Below, in pieces: positions 18,655-24,948 of a stretch of DNA of 64,000 nucleotides. The position numbers and the translations under genes are program-made. The notes below the pieces were generated by a model, which saw nothing but the letters and a program-made list of their open reading frames with translations, had not been told where the DNA came from and made no database searches. Within the stretch, counting starts at the first letter, position 1. Each line of letters begins with the position of its first letter. The stretch is from contig NZ_JBMPPC010000008.1 of assembly GCF_049340185.1 (NCBI RefSeq), positions 62,001-126,000 of the forward strand. Reading direction: 5' to 3'. This stretch comes from Undibacterium sp049340185 (GTDB lineage Bacteria > Pseudomonadota > Gammaproteobacteria > Burkholderiales > Burkholderiaceae_D).

Positions 18655-18732
18655 ATCTCTGGCTGCTTAGTCCACAGAGTGCGCTGCTAGTTTTGATCTG
18701 TTGATCACTACGGCATCACATAAAAAATGGCT

Positions 18733-18766
18733 GAAAAAAGGCTGACACATGTGTCAGTCATTTTTT
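18733..18766. terminator. Intrinsic terminator between convergent genes
   Basis: The 16-bp perfect palindrome CTGACACATGTGTCAG (18742-18757) has an A tract on its left and TCATTTTTT on its right, so it can act in both directions. It ends the ABC operon and the convergent antiporter gene. Confidence 0.8.
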
Positions 18767-18817
18767 ATCCGTGAACCGATTTGAATTAATTAATTAATTC
18801 AATTATTAAGGGAAACG

Positions 18818-19900
18818 TTACGGCACGATCGTCGTGAACAGATATACCGCAAAGATCACCAGATGAATGGTTCCCTGCATGATCGTGGTCCTGCCGGTGC
18901 CGAGCGAGATCGTCGTAATCATCAGTGACAACAGCAGCAGCACGGTAGATTTTGCATCGATACCGAGAGACAAAGACCATCCCGTTACCAGCGAAATCAC
19001 GGCCACCACGGGAATCGTTAATCCAATACTGGCGAGCGCCGAACCCAAGGCCAGATTAATACTGGTCTGCAGGCGATTCGCCCGCGCCGCCCGAAAGGCC
19101 GCGACGCCTTCCGGCAACAACACCACCATCGCAATGATGATCCCCACCAGCGCTTTCGGTGCGCCTGCCGCGGCTACGGCGTGCTCCAGCGTCGGCGCCA
19201 GTGCCTTCGCCAGCAGAACCACAGCACCGAGGCACAGCAACAGAAGAACGGTACTCATCCATGCCATCTTGTTCGATGGCAAAGGCGCGTGGACGTCCTC
19301 ATCACTGGCCGCGACTTCGGGTAAAAAATAGTCGCGGTGACGTACGGTTTGCACCAGCACAAAGGTACCGTACAACACCAGTGAAATCACGGCAATAAAC
19401 GCTAACTGGCTAGGGCTGTAATACGGACCGGCAAGGGTCGATGTGAAGTTCGGCAATACCAGAGTCAGGATCGCCAACGCAGCCAAGGTTGCCAGTGACG
19501 TACTCGCTCCTTGCAAGCCAAAACTCTGTTCCCTATGCAAGCTGGCACCTGCCAGCAGACACAGTCCGATAATGCCGTTCAGGATCACCATGATCGCAGC
19601 AAACACCGTGTCGCGCGCCAGACCGGCGGTCACCTCGCCACCGGCGAGCATCAGCGACACAATCAACGCGACTTCGATCAGCGTCACTGCCAATGCCAGT
19701 AATAAGGTACCGAAGGGTTCGCCGATTCTGTGCGCAACCACCTCGGCATGATAGACCGCTGTCAGTACTCCACCGAATAAAGCCAGTGTCAAAAAAATTG
19801 CATAAAACGCGCCAAGATCCAACAGGCTGCCCGCCAAAAATAACCAGGCAACAACCGGTATCGCGATTGACCAGAGAGGCAAATTGGGAGGAATTTTCAT
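18818..19900 (-). CDS. chaA: Calcium/proton antiporter, ChaA type
   Basis: The 360-residue inner-membrane protein has about eleven helices in two homologous halves. Each half has an acidic cation-exchanger motif: FGTLLLALAVTLIEVALIVS near residue 65 and IIAMVVLLPEGVAAFRAARA near 255. This is the cation antiporter CaCA pattern, and the overall sequence is ChaA-like (Na+/Ca2+ or K+ exchange for H+). AAGGATC lies before the ATG. It is probably transcribed alone; the VOC gene upstream ends 78 bp away on the same strand. Confidence 0.9.
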   Translation of the reverse strand: MKIPPNLPLWSIAIPVVAWLFLAGSLLDLGAFYAIFLTLALFGGVLTAVYHAEVVAHRIGEPFGTLLLALAVTLIEVALIVSLMLAGGEVTAGLARDTVFAAIMVILNGIIGLCLLAGASLHREQSFGLQGASTSLATLAALAILTLVLPNFTSTLAGPYYSPSQLAFIAVISLVLYGTFVLVQTVRHRDYFLPEVAASDEDVHAPLPSNKMAWMSTVLLLLCLGAVVLLAKALAPTLEHAVAAAGAPKALVGIIIAMVVLLPEGVAAFRAARANRLQTSINLALGSALASIGLTIPVVAVISLVTGWSLSLGIDAKSTVLLLLSLMITTISLGTGRTTIMQGTIHLVIFAVYLFTTIVP

Positions 19901-19977
19901 GCGTGATCCTTACATAACTTACATAAGATGAATGGCAGCTGTCGGACATCATGTGATTTCACAATGAAGAACAGACC

Positions 19978-20376
19978 CTAAGCAGAAGCATACAGTTCCA
20001 GAGGCAAGCCGTCAGGATCGGCAAAAAATACAAACTCGCGTTTGGTGTACTCATCCGTCCTGATGGCTTCAACTGCGATACCCAGATGTTCAAGCCGGGC
20101 TTTCCAGTCATGAACACTATCGACCTCAAACGCCAGGTGCCGTAAGCCCTGCGCCTCGGGATAAGATGGTCGCGCTGGCGCATCGGAGAAAGAAAACAAC
20201 TCAAGCTGAGACCCGTCCGGCAAGGCCAGATCCAGCTTATAAGAATCCCGTTCTATGCGGTAATGCTCTGCCAGCACGGATAAGCCCAGAATATCGGTAT
20301 AAAAATATTTCGACCGCTGATAGTCAGCACAAATCAGGGCAACGTGATGGATGCGTTTAAGGATCATGGGCTTCAC
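19978..20376 (-). CDS. VOC-fold metalloprotein, glyoxalase I-like (YaeR/GloA2 type)
   Basis: The 132-residue product is a single vicinal-oxygen-chelate domain. The likely metal ligands are the His in RIHHVALICADY, the Glu in SQLELFSF, the His in GLRHLAFEVD and the Glu in GLPLELYAS. It closely follows the E. coli YaeR pattern. These are small cytoplasmic metal enzymes, probably lyases or thiol-related detoxifiers; the reaction is not defined by sequence. ATG at 20376 or 20367 could start it. Confidence 0.88.
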   Translation of the reverse strand: MKPMILKRIHHVALICADYQRSKYFYTDILGLSVLAEHYRIERDSYKLDLALPDGSQLELFSFSDAPARPSYPEAQGLRHLAFEVDSVHDWKARLEHLGIAVEAIRTDEYTKREFVFFADPDGLPLELYASA

Positions 20377-20441
20377 TACTTATGATGAGGATTTACACAA
20401 AACGACAAATGACCTACCTATCGCCATATTATCGCCATATA

Positions 20442-20600
20442 AATTGAAACCGCATATAGCATGCGGCCTCCAGAGGCATTTCGCGCCAGCAGGCGCATAC
20501 CGCTTGCGGGTTCAATTTGGCTCTGATATCTCACGAAACTACTTATTCCTGTTTTTCTCCGTGTTTCTGTGTTTCTGTGGTGAGAGGTTTTAGTTTTTGC
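20442..20600. repeat. Dispersed repeat family, copy B (core plus right arm)
   Basis: The core (20442-20516) begins TTGAAACCGC and ends GCTTGCGGGTTCAA, with GGCATTTCGCGCCAGCAGGCGCA inside. The right arm (20548-20600) reads CTGTTTTTCTCCGTG, then TTTCTGTGGTGAGAGG and GTTTTTGC, the reverse complement of the left arm. It fills the gap between the VOC and CPBP genes, where no gene is seen. Confidence 0.75.
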
Positions 20601-20659
20601 ACAAACCCTAATGATCATAAAATCAGACTACGATCAAAACAGGAACGCGATTCTGTTTT

Positions 20660-21319
20660 TTACAAAAAGGGCAGTATGTCACCCAGCATATGCGCCACAA
20701 CCGTAGGCCATAGCAAGCGCGTCCTGAGATAAAACAAGCTGACCACCAGACCAAATCCGACCACCGACATCACACCGAGCGGCCCCTGATAAATGTGATA
20801 CAACAAGCGCACCAGCAGACTCAGGCCAATCGCAAATGAGCGGCTATAGGTGCTGAACCCACGCACCAGATAGCCGAGTAAAAACACTTCTTCATACGTA
20901 CCGTTCACCAGCGCAACGGCAAAAATATACGGCAAGGTCGGTGTCGACTGATTCATGATCTCGGTAATCGGCTGCGTTGCATGACCCGCACTAAATGGCA
21001 TCACAGCCATCCAGCTCGCCAGCACCGTGACGAAGTACAGCACCATCCCCATCATCGTTCCCTCAATCGAGGGCACGGGTAACAACGTCGACAAAGGATA
21101 CGAGCGGCTGCGCAAAACCAGCAAGGCAACTGCAGCCATACTCAATTCCATCAGGATCAGATACACAAAGCTGGCGTCCGAAAATCCACCACCGCTGCTG
21201 CGCTCCTGAACATCAATACCTGCCGCCGCAACCGAGGAGTAAATAAACCACCCAAAACAGATCGTGATAATGCTGGCGACTTCAAACAAATTCGGGACAG
21301 GTTTATGTTGGCTGCTCAC
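20660..21319 (-). CDS. CPBP-family intramembrane protein (Abi/CAAX protease fold)
   Basis: The 219-residue product has six or seven membrane helices. The CPBP motifs are present: motif 1 is NGTYEEVFLLGYL, a second His lies in LLVRLLYHIYQGP, and motif 3 is VVAHMLGDI. In motif 1 the usual Arg of EExxxR is replaced by Leu, so catalytic activity is uncertain; the Glu pair and both His are kept. The start is GTG at 21319 without a clear ribosome-binding site. An 8-bp tandem repeat lies about 60 bp upstream. Confidence 0.82.
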   Translation of the reverse strand: MSSQHKPVPNLFEVASIITICFGWFIYSSVAAAGIDVQERSSGGGFSDASFVYLILMELSMAAVALLVLRSRSYPLSTLLPVPSIEGTMMGMVLYFVTVLASWMAVMPFSAGHATQPITEIMNQSTPTLPYIFAVALVNGTYEEVFLLGYLVRGFSTYSRSFAIGLSLLVRLLYHIYQGPLGVMSVVGFGLVVSLFYLRTRLLWPTVVAHMLGDILPFL

Positions 21320-21380
21320 AAATAGATCAATCAGAGTTGTAGAGGACTAAGAGAAAACAAGGCTAAGGAATGGACAAGTT

Positions 21381-21476
21381 GACGACTTGACGACTTGACG
21401 ACTTGACGACTTGACGACTTGACGACTTGACGACTTGACGACTTGACGACTTGACGACTTGACGACTTGACGACTT
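21381..21476. repeat. Tandem repeat GACGACTT x12
   Basis: Twelve exact head-to-tail copies of the 8-bp unit GACGACTT span 96 bp, with a partial unit on the left. It lies between the cytochrome c terminator and the CPBP gene, in what should be the CPBP promoter region. Exact 8-mers are prone to slippage, so copy number may vary between strains. Confidence 0.97.
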
Positions 21477-21504
21477 GATTTTAACTTAACCTTTAGGGAA
21501 ATAA

Positions 21505-21530
21505 AAAAGCCAGTCAAGCGACTGGCTTTT
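21505..21530 (-). terminator. Intrinsic terminator of the cytochrome c gene
   Basis: An 11-bp perfect stem (AAAAGCCAGTC with its complement) around the loop AAGC is followed on the minus strand by a T-rich tract. It lies 20 bp past the cytochrome stop codon. Confidence 0.88.
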
Positions 21531-21550
21531 GTGATCATGCTAGCGACGAA

Positions 21551-22099
21551 TTACTTCGCAGAAGCCTCAGCAGATGCTGCTGCCGGAGCCGCTTTCACTT
21601 CTGGCTCTTTAAATTTCGCACCACCGGCATTCGCCATGTGAACAACCGCACGGGCAACTTCAACATCGTCCAGATCCGGGTTACCACCTTTAGCTGGCAT
21701 CGCGCGGATACCCAGGATCGCATGTTCCACCACTTTGTCGTAGCCCTGTGCAATACGGGCAGACCAGGCACCTGCGTCACCGAACTTAGGCGCACCCGCC
21801 GCACCAGAATCATGACAAGCAGAGCAAATGGCTTTGTATACGGCTTCGCCAGATTGCAATTGCTTAGGACCGCTAGCGTCTTTGAATGTGAAACCGTCGT
21901 CAGCTACCGGATGAATACGGGCAGCAATCGCCTCAGGTGTCAGTGCATCAGAACCTGCGCCCACTTTGCTGTCACTGGAAACAAACTTCACCAGCAAAAC
22001 GATGATGATGATCGGAACGATAAAACCTGCCGCAATCGCAACGATAAGTTGTTTTGGGGTCTTGATCGCTGATTCGTGGTCGTCGTGTGCGTTGCTCAT
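21551..22099 (-). CDS. Membrane-anchored cytochrome c5-like protein
   Basis: The 182-residue product has an N-terminal membrane helix (residues 18-40) and a periplasmic class I cytochrome domain. The haem site is C92-S-A-C95-H96, and the axial Met is in GIRAMPAKGG near residue 143. An Ala/Lys-rich tail follows. Such cytochromes carry electrons to terminal oxidases. It is a single-gene unit with its own terminator. The minus-strand small-gene array begins upstream of it across a 350-bp gap. Confidence 0.9.
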   Translation of the reverse strand: MSNAHDDHESAIKTPKQLIVAIAAGFIVPIIIIVLLVKFVSSDSKVGAGSDALTPEAIAARIHPVADDGFTFKDASGPKQLQSGEAVYKAICSACHDSGAAGAPKFGDAGAWSARIAQGYDKVVEHAILGIRAMPAKGGNPDLDDVEVARAVVHMANAGGAKFKEPEVKAAPAAASAEASAK

Positions 22100-22393
22100 G
22101 GTGTCCTCATTGCAATTTATAGTAACTGGCTGCGGGCTGAAAAGATTGCTTATTCAGCCTATCAAACCTGTGATTATAGAGGCAAAGCGTGCCGTTTGGA
22201 ACGAAAAACCCACGCTTTCACCACAAGAATGACGTGACAATCGCCGAAATTCCGACAATTTTCGGGCATTTGCCAATAAGTGCACCGCTATTATGGGGTA
22301 ACAAGCAGCCCTGTTTTGCGCTAGCCAAATGCAATTCATCCCACTTTGTGTTGTTCATTTCGGGAGTGGGGGTGCCGGGTATTTTCATGTTTG

Positions 22394-22456
22394 GCTTAAC
22401 GTTGTAGCCATATACCGCAATGTGTCCGGTTAAGCGACGAGCTACGTCCGTTACTT
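22394..22456 (-). other. attC-like site 4 (end of cassette 4)
   Basis: On the minus strand the site runs from AAGTAAC, which contains the TAA stop of the preceding gene, to GTTAAGC, a perfect GTTRRRY core. GTAGC and GCTAC form an inner pair. A second exact GCTTAAC (22429-22435) also pairs with GTTAAGC, so the inner boundary is uncertain. At 63 bp it is a plausible attC. The rest of 22100-22393 holds no gene I can see. Confidence 0.5.
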
Positions 22457-22999
22457 TGGGCCAGCGGCTGGCGCTGTATCCCTGACGAGCAATAGGTGGC
22501 CCACCTGCTCGTTGGATGTATCGATCGGCCGATCAGCGAAACAACCATCGACGGCGAGCGCACGGTCACCTCGCTGAGTCCGGGTTGTGGAAATGTATAA
22601 GCGAGGCAGCAGACCCGGAAATACCACAGGCCGGAGTTGTGGTGGGTCTAGTGGCGGGCATGCTCCCTTGATTACCGAGAGAAGCTCATCAGCGGATGGC
22701 AACCGCCACCCGTCAGGGCTACTTTGTAGCTCTGCCAACGCTTGTCGCTGCGTCAGCCATTTTGGCGTCCCCGCGCAGGACTGCAGATCGCGATCCCAAG
22801 TTTGTCCATAGTTGCAGCGCGCCCATGTTTTTCCCGTGCGTCTGTCGAGCGCCAGATCATTTGCGAGAACGAAGTTTTCACCGTGGAACCTCCAGCCACT
22901 TCCCGATGGCACTAGCACCGGGATTGATGGGCGAGAGGTTTGGGCATGCGCGTCTTGAGCGATAGCTGCTAGGAATAACAACGAAATGATGAGCCGCAT
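22451..22999 (-). CDS. Cassette gene 4: exported DUF1566-like protein
   Basis: The 182-residue product has a signal peptide (MRLIISLLFLAAIAQDAHAQ) and a domain resembling DUF1566/Lcl: ALDRRTGKTWARC near residue 52 and DGWRLPSADELLSVI near 95. That Trp-Arg-Leu-Pro segment is the family hallmark. Function is unknown; such proteins are secreted or surface-bound. The start lies just after an attC-like site and an ATAGAG microrepeat (23000-23016), and the stop lies in another. It looks like the last cassette of a four-gene array. Confidence 0.72.
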   Translation of the reverse strand: MRLIISLLFLAAIAQDAHAQTSRPSIPVLVPSGSGWRFHGENFVLANDLALDRRTGKTWARCNYGQTWDRDLQSCAGTPKWLTQRQALAELQSSPDGWRLPSADELLSVIKGACPPLDPPQLRPVVFPGLLPRLYISTTRTQRGDRALAVDGCFADRPIDTSNEQVGHLLLVRDTAPAAGPK

Positions 23000-23017
23000 A
23001 GAGATAGAGATAGAGAT

Positions 23018-23092
23018 ACCTAACGCTGGAGTTTAGCTGCAGCCGAGGCTGTCCGCTGGAATGATGGAATGGACTCCTGCGCCTGGTTAGGG
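23018..23092 (-). other. attC-like site 3
   Basis: On the minus strand the 75-bp site opens with CCCTAAC, which includes the TAA stop of cassette gene 3, and ends with GTTAGGT, a perfect GTTRRRY core 18 bases before the next ATG. The outer boxes pair at six of seven positions, and an inner hairpin CAGCCTCGGCTG is present. Confidence 0.65.
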
Positions 23093-23566
23093 ATCAATCT
23101 TGTATACAAGCGGAATCCTATCCAGCCACATCGTTGCACGAGATCCACAGTCCCAGTCGCAGCGGTCATCTGTTGATGCCAATCGCACTGAAGCTGTGTT
23201 CCCCGCGAATGAGATGATGACTTTGCAGCCCGGAGGGTCATCTGGCTTCTGCGGTAGCACCAGGTTGCCGCGCACCCAACTCGCAACTCCTTTTGCGTGA
23301 CAGGAATGATCGTTATCGCCGCGCGTCCAAATCTCCACCCGTGCCGTCGTTGACGAGATCCGCCTGATGTCAATGGATTCGGTGGTCGTGAACTGGCCGC
23401 AGTTGGGGTCAGGATCATCTGTGCAGTCCATGGAATAGTCGCGATTCGGGACATCCTGAGCGTATCGCTCGAAAGAGCTCGGTCGCGCTGAATCGGCTAT
23501 CGCAACGTGTCCAAGCAACATCAATCCTATGAGCGCGGTCCTCCGCATTTTCGTCACAGCAGTCAT
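23087..23566 (-). CDS. Cassette gene 3: exported Cys-rich protein of unknown function
   Basis: The 159-residue product has a signal peptide (cleavage near AIADSA) and about seven Cys in a polar mature domain (MDCTDDPDPNC, HSCHAKG, DDRCDWDC). I do not recognise a family. AGGGATC from the preceding attC-like core sits directly before the ATG at 23566; ATG at 23548 is an alternative. Small size, orientation and attC-like ends mark it as a gene cassette. Confidence 0.68.
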   Translation of the reverse strand: MTAVTKMRRTALIGLMLLGHVAIADSARPSSFERYAQDVPNRDYSMDCTDDPDPNCGQFTTTESIDIRRISSTTARVEIWTRGDNDHSCHAKGVASWVRGNLVLPQKPDDPPGCKVIISFAGNTASVRLASTDDRCDWDCGSRATMWLDRIPLVYKIDP

Positions 23567-23569
23567 GAT

Positions 23570-23659
23570 CCCTAACGCCGATTTGAAAGGCGCGCGCGCC
23601 GATCAGTAAATATTAAAAAAGCGCTTAATCGCGCGTCATTTTCGAAAGTCATGTTAAAT
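23570..23659 (-). other. attC-like site 2
   Basis: On the minus strand the 90-bp site opens with ATTTAAC, a perfect RYYYAAC box lying just inside the end of cassette gene 2, and closes with GTTAGGG, which deviates from GTTRRRY only at the last base. Inner arms TTTCGAAAATGACGCGCGAT and ATTTGAAAGG-CGCGCG pair imperfectly with bulged bases, as attC sites do. Confidence 0.68.
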
Positions 23660-23936
23660 CTTTTTTTCTGGTTATCGTCCGCTTCTTCCGCGGCACAAAT
23701 GGCGCTACTTTAAACAAAGCAACGCCAAAGGGCACAAGAAGCAAGGGCAAAAGAAAGGTCACCCATCGAAATACTAAATCATCCGAAGGAATGCCGTTGA
23801 CAAGTACCATTCCTCCCGGAAGGATATTTGAAACACTAAGAACAGCCATAACCGAACCGCCCACCACAAAACTGACTGCCATAACGCGTCGAGTCAAAAA
23901 ATTGAACAATTTCCAGTGAACTTCTGAATAGGTCAT
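23649..23936 (-). CDS. Cassette gene 2: small two-helix membrane protein
   Basis: The 95-residue product has two membrane helices (about 17-36 and 57-78) and a basic tail (PRKKRTITRKK). No family is recognised. The ATG lies a few bases after an attC-like GTTAAAT core, and its stop lies inside the next attC-like site. Composition is more AT-rich than the chromosome around it. Confidence 0.62.
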   Translation of the reverse strand: MTYSEVHWKLFNFLTRRVMAVSFVVGGSVMAVLSVSNILPGGMVLVNGIPSDDLVFRWVTFLLPLLLVPFGVALFKVAPFVPRKKRTITRKKDLT

Positions 23937-23939
23937 GAG

Positions 23940-24032
23940 ATTTAACGCAGAGGTGCCGGGATCGCCGTCACGATAAAATTTATAAATAGCGGGATCGCTT
24001 TTGGCGATTCCCTGCCGACCGTCCTGTTAAAG
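23940..24032 (-). other. attC-like site 1
   Basis: On the minus strand the 93-bp site opens with CTTTAAC, which includes the TAA stop of cassette gene 1, and ends with GTTAAAT, a perfect GTTRRRY core. The arms GGCAGGGAATCGCC and GGCGATCCCGGCA pair with one extra A bulged out, matching the extrahelical-base feature of attC sites. It is the clearest of the four. Confidence 0.7.
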
Positions 24033-24281
24033 CTCACGTACATTTTCTATCCATATCATTTCGTTTGGATGATGATCTTCAATTGTTTCAAGTGCTCCAT
24101 CTAGTACATTTTGCGTCTCACCGCCAAGGGGATAAATGAAACGCGAAACATTGCGGCCTTTTAGATTGCCATAGTCAACTTCAGAAATTGCGTCGGAGCC
24201 GCACCAAATTGCCGATATGCTCGCATCAGCAACTTGCAATGCATTCATTAGTCCAGTTGGTGTAATCGCGAGGAAAATCAT
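24027..24281 (-). CDS. Cassette gene 1: small protein of unknown function
   Basis: The 84-residue product (MIFLAITPTGLMNALQVADA...) has no signal peptide or membrane helix and no family I recognise. An in-frame stop upstream limits the start to the ATG at 24281. Its TAA stop falls in the CTTTAAC box of attC-like site 1. It is the first gene of the array in the direction of transcription. Confidence 0.55.
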   Translation of the reverse strand: MIFLAITPTGLMNALQVADASISAIWCGSDAISEVDYGNLKGRNVSRFIYPLGGETQNVLDGALETIEDHHPNEMIWIENVREL

Positions 24282-24706
24282 ATGAGTTTTAACGTGATTT
24301 AATTTTCATTTTGCAAAATTAACCTGCAACAAAAAAAGGGATCGTCAGTTTCTCTCCCCTTGAAACCCTTATGGTTCCTAGTTCAAATCGGTTTTAGCTT
24401 AAAAACATTAGTGATAACCAAATCGTGAAAAAGTGCATAACGTAGAGATATTATTTTATCAGTGAAATTAACAAAATCGCATTTTTTTGACCGACAGCTA
24501 ACGCCCCAACGTTGGCGTTAAAAAAATTGCCTATGTTGAGATGAAATCGACATTATCTTGTGCATCGACGGGGAAACTGGTTTTGAATAGCGCAAAAAAT
24601 AACAAAAAAATTGATTAGTCGCTGCTCAAACAAAGATTTAGTCCATTTTCTACCAACACAGTAGAACCCAAACGGCTACAATGGCGGTCTGCAAATATTT
24701 GCGCAT
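24282..24706. other. AT-rich gap between cassette array and tRNA-Arg
   Basis: No gene is seen. At 24499-24520 the perfect inverted repeat TAACGCC / GGCGTTA surrounds CCAACGTT. Read on the minus strand it contains GTTAGCT, a near GTTRRRY core (24496-24502), and a possible partner TCTCAAC lies at 24535-24541. This could be a short or eroded attC, or an array boundary. The 215 bp between it and cassette gene 1 may be a long leader or a non-coding cassette. Confidence 0.45.
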
Positions 24707-24781
24707 GTGACCGTCTTCCAACGGATAGGATGCTAGCCTCCGAAGCTGGCGATACAGGTTCGATTCCTGTCGGTCGCACCA
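24707..24781 (+). tRNA. tRNA-Arg (anticodon CCG)
   Basis: A complete 75-nt cloverleaf is visible: acceptor GTGACCG with CGGTCGC (one G-U pair), a D arm with TCC/GGA, anticodon stem CTAGC/GCTGG around loop CTCCGAA (anticodon CCG, codon CGG), T arm ACAGG-TTCGATT-CCTGT, discriminator A and encoded CCA. It stands alone. tRNA-Arg genes are common integration sites, and an unusual gene array lies next to it. Confidence 0.96.
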
Positions 24782-24948
24782 AATTCCCTTACCTCGTCTT
24801 TTGCCCCTCACCCCGACTTCTGTCCTTGTCACGCTTTGTGCACAAGATGTCTGGTGTATCGTCACATTCGCAAGGACAAATTATTTTGTCTATCTGCTAA
24901 TATCCAAGTCTGACTCTTTATCGACCTTCCACATAGGCCAGACTTCTT

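Noticed and set aside
21381..21476. CRISPR array
   Set aside because: The units are 8 bp and directly adjoining, with no spacers and no cas genes.
24499..24520. Intrinsic terminator
   Set aside because: The hairpin is followed by A rather than T on the plus strand and by no T tract on the minus strand; an attC-like relic fits better.
24707..24781. Prophage or genomic island attachment site at tRNA-Arg
   Set aside because: I could not find a second copy of the tRNA 3' end in the window, and no integrase is present, so no island boundary can be claimed.
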